From assembly GCA_023391725.1 (NCBI GenBank), contig JAEWAH010000232.1, positions 1-10,341 of the forward strand: 10,341 nt of DNA. The letters run 5' to 3'. This document shows positions 1 through 6,847 of this stretch, piece by piece (position 1 is the first letter of the stretch; the number at the start of each line of letters is the position of its first letter). The notes under the pieces were generated by a model. That model was not told the origin of the DNA, did no database searches, and was given only the letters and a program-made list of their open reading frames with translations. The translations under genes and the position numbers were made by a program. The stretch comes from Bacillota bacterium (lineage in GTDB: Bacteria; Bacillota; Clostridia; Christensenellales; Aristaeellaceae).

Positions 1-544
1 GGACGGTAGGCAGGTTGGGATCAAATATATCAAATTTTTTGAGCCCGGAGCGCAATTGCTTGTCAAAGGTAATGCGCACTTCCTCAGCGGGGTGAAGATA
101 GGCTTCCCGGACATAGTCCACCACCACCGCGGGGCGGGAAAGATTCAGGGTCATCTCTCTGAACATATCGCGCAGAAGCCCGCTGCGGGTCCGTTCCAAG
201 CCGCTGGGGTCCCCGGCAATGAGCTGCTCGCACAGGTCCCGGGGGATCATAACGGCGCGCTTGGAAATGAGGTTGCCCATCTTGCTCTTGCACTCCAGGG
301 TGATCTTGTTCCCGGACATGTTATAGATGCGAATGCGGTACTTTTCGCGGCCAGGCACGCCGCTGATCTTGTCGTACAGGGCATCGTCAAAAATGGTATC
401 AAAATACAGTGAGCGCACATGGTACTCGTTGTTCTCGTCGCCGTTGGGATCCCGGTTCAGCGTATGATCCAGAGCGCGCGCCAGGACGTTGAACTGCATT
501 TCGTTAATGAAATATTTTAACTCATGCCGTAGCGGAACAGCCAA
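1..544 (-). CDS. VTC-domain polyphosphate polymerase family protein, N-terminal part
   Basis: Reading the minus strand from position 544 gives an uninterrupted frame of 181 codons that runs off the left edge, so the C-terminus is missing. It carries the N-terminal landmarks of the VTC fold, the catalytic domain of yeast Vtc4, which polymerises ATP gamma-phosphate into polyphosphate. RHELKY lies at residues 6-11, SLYFDT at 45-50, REKYRIRIY at 66-74 (the basic substrate-binding strand), ECKSK at 84-88, and VDYVREAY followed by VRITFD at 142-161. The later catalytic glutamate and lysines would lie outside the window. The start is a TTG at 542-544. It is preceded by AGAGGGG with a 6-base gap, an in-frame TAA lies just upstream, and the first ATG (residue 16) would delete the RHELKY motif. 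The protein should be cytoplasmic. Its neighbours, a DUF4956 membrane protein and a CotH kinase, are typical partners. No promoter was recognised directly upstream, so it may depend on read-through from the DUF4956 gene. Confidence 0.9.
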   Translation of the reverse strand, partial: MAVPLRHELKYFINEMQFNVLARALDHTLNRDPNGDENNEYHVRSLYFDTIFDDALYDKISGVPGREKYRIRIYNMSGNKITLECKSKMGNLISKRAVMIPRDLCEQLIAGDPSGLERTRSGLLRDMFREMTLNLSRPAVVVDYVREAYLHPAEEVRITFDKQLRSGLKKFDIFDPNLPTV

Positions 545-861
545 TGGTTTCCCCTCTTTCGACGTGGTGTGAGGATTTTACTCCTTCCGTCACGGCTTCG
601 CCGCGCCATCTCCCTCAAGAGGGAGGCTTTGGGAGGCTTCCCCTCAAGGGGGAGCAACGAGGGGGAACCGCAGTTCTCCCTCGTTTGTAATCGTGTCGCC
701 CGGCAGAGCCTGGCGCACGGGGGTTTGCGGAGCAAACATTCCTTGCGCTTTTCGCCGGCCGCAAGCTTGCGCCGGCCAAGCGAAGCGAAGGTCGGTGCGC
801 AAGTTTGCAGGCGAAAAGTGAAAAGATCAAGCGAATGCTGCATAGCAGCATTCGCTTGAAA
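545..861. repeat. Repeat-rich intergenic region with nested inverted repeats
   Basis: This 317-base gap holds no credible gene; the open frames across it have no family features and no supporting ribosome binding site. It is a mosaic of palindromes. A GC-rich unit at about 588-654 contains CACGGCTTCGCCG and two self-complementary boxes, CTCCCTCTTGAGGGAG-like and CCCCTCAAGGGGG-like. A long hairpin spans 656-685, with arms AACGAGGG-GAAC and GTTC-CCCTCGTT around CGCA and a G-U pair on the plus strand. GTTTGC/GCAAAC flanks GGA at 722-736. A palindrome sits at 754-776 around AAGCTT. CTTTTCGCC (748-756) is complementary to GGCGAAAAG (810-818). The first unit resembles dispersed palindromic repeats I associate with intergenic regions of gut clostridia; that identification is from memory. 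The region separates the DUF4956 gene from the VTC gene. Confidence 0.6.
813..859 (-). terminator. Rho-independent terminator-like stem-loop after the DUF4956 gene
   Basis: A perfect 15-bp inverted repeat (827-841 against 845-859) with a 3-base loop begins three bases after the DUF4956 stop codon. On the minus strand it is followed by a T-rich but interrupted tract (TCTTTTCACTTTT). This fits an intrinsic terminator, possibly a leaky one because the T tract is broken by C and A residues. If efficient, it would cut the VTC gene off from the upstream promoter. Confidence 0.65.
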
Positions 862-1575
862 TCAGGCGCCAGCCTCAGTCTGGCATGCTACCAGGGTCGC
901 GTCATGGACGCCCTCGATGTCCAGCATCCGGGCAACGATTTCATGCTTTTCGCCAAGGCGCACTTCCACGGTCATTTCGGCGCCGGCACGGGTCAGGGTC
1001 TTGGAGCGCAGGCGGTGCTGACGGACGGAATGCTTAAGCTCCGCCTCGATATCATACTCCGCTGCCTCATCATAATGGAGCACCAGCAGGTAGCTGTTGG
1101 GGTTTTGGAACTTGATAAAGGTCATGCCCATGAGGATCGCGGCGATGCCCAGCACCGACACGATACCCACGATGTAAAGCTCAGCGCCAAAGAGGATGCC
1201 CATGGTCAGCGACCAGAACATATAGGCCGTGTCCATGGGGTCCTTGACCGCTGTACGGAAGCGGACGATGGACAGTGCGCCCACCATACCCATGGACAGC
1301 TGGATGCTGCTCTTGATACACATAACCACAGGTGTGGTGATCAGCGTAAGCATCACCAGTGTCATGGCGAAGGAGGGGCTGTAGAGCACTCCCCTAAACG
1401 TTCTGCGGTAGACCCAGGCAATAAGCAGCCCGGCTACCAGGCCGGCGCCCAAAGCCAGCACCACCTTCCAAGGGGTGAGACTTTGAAACTGCTGGGCGAA
1501 ATAGTCCGCCAAGGACGGATCGGACTGGACGATGTCTTTGCTGCTTACATTGCTGAGAAGAGCCAACAACTCCAT
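862..1575 (-). CDS. DUF4956 family membrane protein
   Basis: This 237-residue integral membrane protein belongs to the DUF4956 family, shown by the conserved block GALSIVRFRTAVKDP at residues 99-113. Likely membrane segments are at residues 36-56, 68-87 and 117-154, the last long enough for two helices around a Gly-rich turn. The remaining 80 residues form a soluble mixed alpha/beta tail. The biochemical function is not established. The family is commonly encoded beside VTC-type polyphosphate polymerases and CotH kinases, as here, so a role in moving or coupling polyphosphate at the membrane is a reasonable inference. The ATG start is supported by AGGAGG at 1582-1587 with a 6-base gap. The gene lies 75 bases after the CotH stop, has its own promoter in that gap and is followed by a strong stem-loop. 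The length is normal for the family and nothing is truncated. Confidence 0.9.
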   Translation of the reverse strand: MELLALLSNVSSKDIVQSDPSLADYFAQQFQSLTPWKVVLALGAGLVAGLLIAWVYRRTFRGVLYSPSFAMTLVMLTLITTPVVMCIKSSIQLSMGMVGALSIVRFRTAVKDPMDTAYMFWSLTMGILFGAELYIVGIVSVLGIAAILMGMTFIKFQNPNSYLLVLHYDEAAEYDIEAELKHSVRQHRLRSKTLTRAGAEMTVEVRLGEKHEIVARMLDIEGVHDATLVACQTEAGA

Positions 1576-1605
1576 AGGGCGCCTCCTGTGTACATTCTTC
1601 TTCCC

Positions 1606-1633
1606 ATTATACGGAAAAGGCTTGTCCCGTCAA
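1606..1633 (-). promoter_or_regulatory. Vegetative promoter for the DUF4956 gene
   Basis: On the minus strand, TTGACG (1628-1633) and a perfect TATAAT (1606-1611) are separated by 16 bases. Transcription would start near 1599, giving a leader of about two dozen bases that holds the AGGAGG ribosome binding site. The site lies wholly in the gap between the CotH stop and the DUF4956 start. It suggests that DUF4956, and possibly VTC, can be expressed independently of the CotH gene. Confidence 0.75.
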
Positions 1634-1650
1634 GAAAAGTTTAGCGGCAG

Positions 1651-4600
1651 TTAGGTGAGCGCATCCGGCGGGATGGGCGGTTTTGCACCGAAATACTCAG
1701 CCATAGTGGCATCAGACAGGTTGAAATACTTTTGAATATACCCGTAGAAGTAGTTGGGCCGCAATTTGAAAATATTGCGGGAGCGGTCCAGCCGCGAGTG
1801 CCAGTAGCGCAGGGCACCCTCGGCGGTTAGGGGAGAATCCACGTTGATGGTCTTCTCGTTCAGCTCCGCCCAGCGGGCAAAATGCATAGGCATCTCCTTC
1901 TCGATCTGGGCCGCAAGGCCATTGAGCGTATCGGTCATGACCTGGGTGGTATACGTCTTAAAAATTACACCCAGGCGACGCAGGAATTTCTCCCTCATCT
2001 CATCGTTTTCCAAAAGCTTTCGAATCAGGGTGTTATTGAAGTTCCCTGTGCCAGCGCCCTTTGGATCGAGGTAGGATGTGGGGCTGTCGATGGTGGCTTT
2101 GAACAGACCATAGTCGGAATCGTAGAAAATCCACTTCCACTTCTGGCCCTCCCCCTTGAGCTTGTAAAAGCGGATATTCCCTACGTCTGTATTGCCGAAG
2201 AACCACTCAAGGCCAATGTAGTCAAAGTAGTTATCTACATCGATACGGTCGGTAAGGTACTTCAGATCCTCAGGATTCTTCCCCGGGGACAGCTTTTTTG
2301 CTTTTTCGATTAGAGCTTTGTACTCCTTGTTGCTGCCATACACCACAGTGCTGTTAGCCTCCAGGATATCCATGTTATCTGCCTGCTCCAAAGGCAGCCC
2401 TTCATGCTGGGCAACAAAGTACCTGTCCACCCGTTCGCGCATGTTGTAATGGCCCCAGTATTGCCCGTTCAGATATACGACCACAGGGAACGTCGCCTGG
2501 TGAAGAACATCGGTATCCAGCAGATCGATGAGCCTGGATTGGGTATCGTCATTGATGCGTGTCCATACGCAATCGTTGCCGCCATCGCGCAGCACAAAAG
2601 ATTTGTATTGATCAAACGGCCGGTCCTCAAACAGGGATGCATCGAAGTAGGGCGCGCCCTGGGCGGCCTTGGCCTTCACCTTGAAGGATTTTTGCGGCAT
2701 GTCCAAGCTAAATTGTCCCTGCAGCGCGAATTCCATGCCTTGGGAGAGCACCTGAGTGCCGTCCAACAGGTAGTATTCCACGTAACCGGGGCGGGGTTCC
2801 TTACCGATGGTGCGGTAAAGGGGCTTGCCCCCTGTAGCCGCCAATGTAAAGGGGATCTTTTCCTTGTTAAGCTCCCCGCCGGTGGCAAACATGCCGGTTT
2901 GCGCATTCCATAGTTGATCCGGATCCGTGACCAGCGACACGATGGGTAAAGTGTGGTACACGTTGATCAGATACGTTTGCGTAGCGACTTCGCTGGGCTG
3001 CAGATCGCTTTTAAACGCCCGCGCGCGAAGCACTGTGACGTTGTTCATTTCGATGGGATTTCCGTCATAAACGGGGCTTACCTCAGTGGGGATGCTCCCG
3101 TCCAGGCTATAGTGAACGGTGGCCCCTTCCGGGACGTTGATGGATACGTTCACCGTATCGTAATAGAGCCCGCCCTTCTGGGAGAAGGAGGGCTTCTGCG
3201 CAAATCCCAGAAAGCCCGTGCCGTTGGCTATGCCCATGGTGGGCGCATCATAATAAAAAAAGCCGTCCAGGCCGCTAGTTCTGCCATAAGAAATATTGGT
3301 GGGGATGAGCGGCAGGTTCATCTTGTCCAGTACCCGGCCGTTGGGATCGGAAAAGGTCAACACTTCGCCGCCGGCGCGCGCCAGCTTGAAGTTGGTGTGA
3401 TAACCATCGGCCTGAGCGTTTGTCCCGTCCAGGGTAATCACCTTGTATTCCCCTGGGTTGATGGCGGCCCCGGTGGGAAACTGCCACTTCCGGGGCCGGT
3501 TGATACTGTCACTTAGGCCATATCCCTGCAGGTAGACCACCTGGGTGGTGCTGTTGTAGAGCTCCGCCTTATCGCCTGTGCCGCTGGCGGAGGACATGAC
3601 TTCCGTGATATACACGCCCGTTTCGTTGGCGGCGCGCAGATTTTTGTCTGCCTGGGCGGCGCCTTGGCTGTTGTTGGGCATGCCGGGTGTGGCGATATTG
3701 AATACCTTCCAGTTTCCGGCATCGTCCCGGCCATAGGAGTTATCGGCGGGCAGATTGTCGATGGCGGCCTTATCCACCAGATGGCCCTGGGCATCGGAAA
3801 GTATCACGGTCTCCCGCTCCGCGCTCAGGCGGAAGTTGGTATGGGAGATCTTGTCGGGCGCCAGGACCCTATCCTTGCCGCTGGCAAAGACCACATAGTA
3901 GCCATGGGCGGGGATCATTGCGTCCTGGGGAAAGCGCCACTGGAGGGGGTTGCTTTCATCATCGCTCAAAGCATACTTGGCAAGGGATTCCGCCTGATCA
4001 GAGGTGTTGTACAGCTCGATCCAGTCGGAAAGCTCCCCATCCTCGTCATAGATGCCGGTCTTGGCGTCCGCCATGACCTCGTTGATGCGGATCTTGCCCC
4101 CGACAACGGTGTTGGAGTCGCGGTAAGCCTGGAACCCCTCGGCTGTATTTTCAAATCCGGGGGTATATTGCTCGGTAGCGGCAAACGCGCCGTCTGCCCC
4201 CAGGGCAAAGGAAATATTGCTGTTGAGGATGGGTATGGCCACCTTGTCGATCACATAGGCTTCCGGGTCAAACAGGTACACCGTTTCCCCTGCGGAAGAA
4301 AGCTTGAACTTTGCGTGCAGCACCCCGTTAGGGTCCGCCGCGTTGCTACCGGAAGCGAAAATGACTTTCCGGGCGCCAGGTTCCAGGGTCATCGCCGGGA
4401 AGAGGAAGTAGATGCGATCGCTCCGGTCGGAAAGGCCGATGTTCGCAAGATTCATAGGCTGATCGGTACTGTTCCAGACCTCCAGCCAGTCGTTGTACTC
4501 TCCGTTCTCATCCGGAACGGCGGAGCTGTTGGACGACATGACCTCGCTGATCTTAAGACCCGCATAAGCCCCGGAGGGCGCACCCTCAGGCGTCTGTCCC

Positions 4601-4779
4601 CCATCGGAGAGAGCGGAGGTTGTGGCGTGGGTAAGCGGTTCCTTGGGCAGCGCCGTCACCAAAAGAGTCAGAACCATCAAAAGCAAAAGCATGCCGGGTA
4701 CGACGGAGGTCTTCCTCCGCCTTGTATTTGCGGATTTCTTGCGACCTTGCGGCACGCGGGAAACAGGCGTTGATTGCAT
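1651..4779 (-). CDS. Exported CotH-family kinase with three lamin-tail domains and a chitobiase-like domain
   Basis: This is a 1042-residue surface protein. A basic N-terminus (RKKSANTRRRK near residues 13-23) and a hydrophobic stretch at about 28-44 form a signal peptide or membrane anchor. Three lamin-tail domains follow at about 74-185, 229-345 and 388-500; each opens with a (S/N/T)EVM-type strand and has an ELYN- or EVWN-like core. A chitobiase C-terminal-like domain at about 527-606 contains VHYSLDGSIPT. The CotH kinase domain spans about 665-1010, with NGQYWGHYNMRER at 771-783, FFGNTDVGNIRFY at 860-872 and WIFYDSDYGL at 883-892, the last two holding the acidic residues expected to bind metal and nucleotide. 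CotH of Bacillus subtilis is an atypical protein kinase acting on spore-coat proteins. This protein is far larger and is probably a surface kinase rather than a coat-specific orthologue. The ATG at 4779 was chosen because AAAGGAG (4792-4798) precedes it, although 12 bases is a long gap. An in-frame GTG at 4827 has no ribosome binding site. Confidence 0.9.
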   Translation of the reverse strand: MQSTPVSRVPQGRKKSANTRRRKTSVVPGMLLLLMVLTLLVTALPKEPLTHATTSALSDGGQTPEGAPSGAYAGLKISEVMSSNSSAVPDENGEYNDWLEVWNSTDQPMNLANIGLSDRSDRIYFLFPAMTLEPGARKVIFASGSNAADPNGVLHAKFKLSSAGETVYLFDPEAYVIDKVAIPILNSNISFALGADGAFAATEQYTPGFENTAEGFQAYRDSNTVVGGKIRINEVMADAKTGIYDEDGELSDWIELYNTSDQAESLAKYALSDDESNPLQWRFPQDAMIPAHGYYVVFASGKDRVLAPDKISHTNFRLSAERETVILSDAQGHLVDKAAIDNLPADNSYGRDDAGNWKVFNIATPGMPNNSQGAAQADKNLRAANETGVYITEVMSSASGTGDKAELYNSTTQVVYLQGYGLSDSINRPRKWQFPTGAAINPGEYKVITLDGTNAQADGYHTNFKLARAGGEVLTFSDPNGRVLDKMNLPLIPTNISYGRTSGLDGFFYYDAPTMGIANGTGFLGFAQKPSFSQKGGLYYDTVNVSINVPEGATVHYSLDGSIPTEVSPVYDGNPIEMNNVTVLRARAFKSDLQPSEVATQTYLINVYHTLPIVSLVTDPDQLWNAQTGMFATGGELNKEKIPFTLAATGGKPLYRTIGKEPRPGYVEYYLLDGTQVLSQGMEFALQGQFSLDMPQKSFKVKAKAAQGAPYFDASLFEDRPFDQYKSFVLRDGGNDCVWTRINDDTQSRLIDLLDTDVLHQATFPVVVYLNGQYWGHYNMRERVDRYFVAQHEGLPLEQADNMDILEANSTVVYGSNKEYKALIEKAKKLSPGKNPEDLKYLTDRIDVDNYFDYIGLEWFFGNTDVGNIRFYKLKGEGQKWKWIFYDSDYGLFKATIDSPTSYLDPKGAGTGNFNNTLIRKLLENDEMREKFLRRLGVIFKTYTTQVMTDTLNGLAAQIEKEMPMHFARWAELNEKTINVDSPLTAEGALRYWHSRLDRSRNIFKLRPNYFYGYIQKYFNLSDATMAEYFGAKPPIPPDALT

Positions 4780-4791
4780 AGGCAGGGAACT

Positions 4792-4798
4792 CTCCTTT
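4792..4798 (-). promoter_or_regulatory. Ribosome binding site fixing the CotH-family start
   Basis: AAAGGAG on the minus strand lies 12 bases before the ATG at 4777-4779. It falls inside the alternative longer frame that begins at GTG 4827, which argues against that longer start. Confidence 0.6.
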
Positions 4799-4885
4799 CT
4801 TATATCAATAAAAACGATATCGGACACCGGAATGCCCGGAGGGCGTTATACGTAAGGAGTACGCAATTTTCGCAGTCCTTTTCGC

Positions 4886-4894
4886 ATTATAACA
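4886..4894 (-). promoter_or_regulatory. Extended -10 promoter for the CotH-family gene
   Basis: On the minus strand the sequence TGTTATAAT is a perfect extended -10 element (TGN followed by TATAAT). The matching -35 position reads TTTTCG, a poor match, as is usual for extended -10 promoters. Transcription would start near 4879 and leave a leader of about 100 bases. The site lies in the 201-base gap after the caspase gene, so the CotH-family gene need not rely on transcription from upstream. Confidence 0.65.
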
Positions 4895-4980
4895 CACATC
4901 CTGTCAGACGAAAACGGATGAACACAGTTCCGAAGCAAATTTTGCAAGTACAAAGTGATTCTTTCCATGTCTACGATTCT

Positions 4981-6519
4981 TTATTCTCCGAGGAGTGAAA
5001 ATGATTCGGAAGAAGATTCATAGCTTTGATCACCGATATCCGCCGTTACCTTCACGGTATATTTCCCGGGGGCGGCGGGGGACCCGTCGGCAAGTTTTCC
5101 GTTCCAGTAAAAAAACGATCCGGCGGGTGTCAATTGCTGCGGCCGGGTGGGCGCAAAGCTTTGAAGCCGGCGGACAATATGCCCGCTTTCATCCAAAATG
5201 GAGACGGACAAAAGGCAGGGGAACTCGTGATTCACAAGGATGGAAAGCTCATGTCCATCCACAGGGTCGAACCCCGACGCTGTTTTCACCGATAGCTTCG
5301 GGTCGCCGCCCAGGGGCGGCACGCACAGCACACGGCTGCTGTGCACGGTCAGCTTCCCTTCCTGAATGGTGACAAGTTGGATCATTACGTAGCCGTACGT
5401 ATCATCCTGCTGGGGCTTAAGCACCAGTGTCCGCGTTTTGCGCCCCGGTGAGATCGCGCCCGGCTGATCGCCAAAATCCCCGCCCATCTCCTGGTCGTCA
5501 TACCGAAGTTCGGCGGTGGAGAACTGCCATTTACCGTCCCGGTAGTACACAAATTGATAGGCCACACGCACCGGGCGGGTGGCTGTAAATTCAAAAGAAA
5601 CGGTATTTTGCGTGCTGTCCAGCACAGTATCGTAAAAGGTGATGCCCGTGATCAGGCTATCTTGCGCCGGCGCAAAATCCAATGCCTTCTGGGCGTCGTA
5701 AGAAAACAGCACAAAATCGTCTTCCTGGGGATAGCTTTGGGGAGTGGAGGCGGCATGGTTTTCCAGAAGGTAGCGGTAGCACTCGGTAAGTGTGACCTGG
5801 CCGTCCCGGTTCAGATCCGCCGCGTATTCCCCGTGGAGCCCCAGGCCGTCGGCCAATGCCGAAGAAAAATAACCTGCGCCCTGCACAGCGTCATGGCTTT
5901 TTTCGGTGTTGGACCAGTACCAGCTTTCCTCGCTTCCCCCGGCGCTTGTCAGCACCTTGTAGTCCGGCCCCAGAAACGCCGCTTCCGTCACACCGCCGCT
6001 GACACCCTTGCCGATGAACGCGCCGCTGTTGCAGGCGTCAATGATCAGCACCTTGGTCCCGCGGATAGGGGCAAAAGCCTCCTGAAGCTGCCTGGCGGTA
6101 AGCACTTCCTCGGCTGCGCCGTCGGAAAGCAGCAGCCCCACTTCCAGGTTGGATTTTGCGGGATCATAGATGCCGTGGGTGCTGATGAAAAAATACGAAA
6201 TATCGTTATCGTCCGCCTGGCCGAAGGCCTCCAGGACCGCCTGTCTCATGCCCGCCACGGAGTTTATATCGCCATTACGCTTGTCCACCTTGGAAAAAGC
6301 CTCGGCTCCGGAGGTCAAGGCCTGGGCTACCGTCTTTAAATTATTGCTGGAGGAAGGCCAGGTGTCTTCTTGTGAGATGAAAAAGTCGCAGGCCACAAAA
6401 AGCCCGCGGCGGGTCACTTTCGCCGCGTCCACGATCCCGGCGGACAAAGTGGATTGCGGAACGGAAAACGCAAGGGCAATCGTGGCAGCAAGGGCAGACA
6501 GCCGCCGCAGGATCCTCAT
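4981..6519 (-). CDS. Secreted caspase-fold (clan CD) protease with EF-hand-like motif and FlgD-like C-terminal domain
   Basis: This is a 512-residue exported cysteine protease homologue. A signal peptide (MRILRR, then a hydrophobic run to about residue 26) leads into a caspase-like domain at about 38-285. The catalytic dyad is visible as His115 in FFISTHG and Cys163 in IIDACNSG. The Asp two residues before the Cys resembles the metacaspase DxC arrangement, which favours cleavage after Arg or Lys; this specificity is inference. An EF-hand-like calcium loop (DLNRDGQVTLTE, 235-246) sits within the domain, and STPQSYP follows at 258-264. Residues 290-400 form an unassigned beta-rich region. Residues 408-495 resemble the FlgD Ig-like fold, with YWNGKLADGSPAAPGKYTVKV at 470-490. 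The ATG at 6517-6519 was chosen because GGGGGAAGG lies just upstream and the signal peptide follows directly; the frame extends to 6588 but without a better start. It lies upstream of the CotH-family gene on the same strand. Its substrate is unknown. Confidence 0.82.
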   Translation of the reverse strand: MRILRRLSALAATIALAFSVPQSTLSAGIVDAAKVTRRGLFVACDFFISQEDTWPSSSNNLKTVAQALTSGAEAFSKVDKRNGDINSVAGMRQAVLEAFGQADDNDISYFFISTHGIYDPAKSNLEVGLLLSDGAAEEVLTARQLQEAFAPIRGTKVLIIDACNSGAFIGKGVSGGVTEAAFLGPDYKVLTSAGGSEESWYWSNTEKSHDAVQGAGYFSSALADGLGLHGEYAADLNRDGQVTLTECYRYLLENHAASTPQSYPQEDDFVLFSYDAQKALDFAPAQDSLITGITFYDTVLDSTQNTVSFEFTATRPVRVAYQFVYYRDGKWQFSTAELRYDDQEMGGDFGDQPGAISPGRKTRTLVLKPQQDDTYGYVMIQLVTIQEGKLTVHSSRVLCVPPLGGDPKLSVKTASGFDPVDGHELSILVNHEFPCLLSVSILDESGHIVRRLQSFAPTRPQQLTPAGSFFYWNGKLADGSPAAPGKYTVKVTADIGDQSYESSSESFSLLGE

Positions 6520-6566
6520 ACGCCTTCCCCCTTCCCGCAAACTTGTAACACTTTTATTTATTCTAC

Positions 6567-6595
6567 AACATATTAGAAGAAAAATCATTTGAAAA
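6567..6595 (-). promoter_or_regulatory. Candidate promoter of the caspase-fold gene (weak)
   Basis: The AT-rich stretch upstream of the caspase-fold gene contains, on the minus strand, TTTTCA (6590-6595) and TATGTT (6567-6572) at a 17-base spacing. Both hexamers are imperfect. TAGAAT a few bases further on is an alternative -10 without a good -35. A promoter must exist here because the genes diverge, but its exact position is uncertain. Confidence 0.3.
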
Positions 6596-6649
6596 GTTCA
6601 CCTATTACAGAAATTTTACAGGCTGTTATATTTTTCCACACCCCTCAAG

Positions 6650-6686
6650 CGCTTTTTCCCTTTCCCCTTGACCTGGAGAAAAAGCG
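6650..6686. repeat. Inverted repeat in the divergent control region
   Basis: CGCTTTTTC (6650-6658) and GAAAAAGCG (6678-6686) form a perfect 9-bp inverted repeat around a 19-base spacer. It lies between the caspase promoter region and the -35 of the xpt promoter. It is not followed by a T tract, so it does not look like a terminator. A protein-binding site is possible; no function can be assigned. Confidence 0.45.
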
Positions 6687-6706
6687 AAGAAAATAGCGAA
6701 AACCCA

Positions 6707-6735
6707 TTGCACAACCCGTCAAAATGATGTACAAT
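6707..6735 (+). promoter_or_regulatory. Vegetative promoter of the purine salvage/uptake genes
   Basis: TTGCAC (6707-6712) and TACAAT (6730-6735) are separated by exactly 17 bases, a good match to a vegetative sigma-factor promoter. Transcription would start near 6742, giving a leader of about 105 bases before xpt. The PurBox-like operators lie immediately downstream of the -10. Confidence 0.75.
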
Positions 6736-6753
6736 AGATTCATATTCCGACTG

Positions 6754-6818
6754 AATGTTCGGTATGTTACGAACGTTTCCGTGTTTATCCAGTTTGTAAG
6801 CATGGTTTGTTCGTATTT
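6754..6818 (+). promoter_or_regulatory. PurBox-like operator cluster in the xpt leader
   Basis: Three sites resemble the Bacillus PurR box (AWWWCCGAACWWT). On the minus strand CATACCGAACATT (6754-6766) matches 12 of 13 positions. On the plus strand TGTTACGAACGTT (6765-6777) keeps the CGAAC core. On the minus strand AAATACGAACAAA (6806-6818) keeps CGAAC with A/T flanks. The first two form an inverted repeat, GTTCG-N8-CGAAC, just downstream of the -10, a position suited to repression. The spacing differs from the classic B. subtilis pair of 16-17 bases, so the regulator could be PurR with altered geometry or another protein. Control by purine supply fits the gene order. Confidence 0.55.
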
Positions 6819-6847
6819 CAAGGGCAGGGGAGGCAAAGGCGCCGCCT

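Noticed and set aside
805..1644. Open frame of about 279 codons on the plus strand opposite the DUF4956 gene
   Set aside because: It starts inside repeat sequence and is His/Gly-rich; the minus strand carries the conserved DUF4956 block.
3664..4773. Open frame of about 369 codons on the plus strand opposite the CotH-family gene
   Set aside because: The opposite strand encodes clear lamin-tail domains throughout; this frame has no domain features or supported start.
4780..4827. Longer CotH-family protein starting at GTG 4827
   Set aside because: No Shine-Dalgarno precedes it, and the real ribosome binding site lies inside this extension.
4911..4935. Possible terminator after the caspase-fold gene
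   Set aside because: Only a 4-bp stem (GAAC/GTTC) before a short T run on the minus strand; too weak to call.
6736..6847. Possible guanine/purine riboswitch before xpt
   Set aside because: The conserved loop and junction motifs (such as the TCTACC-type core) are not visible in the leader.
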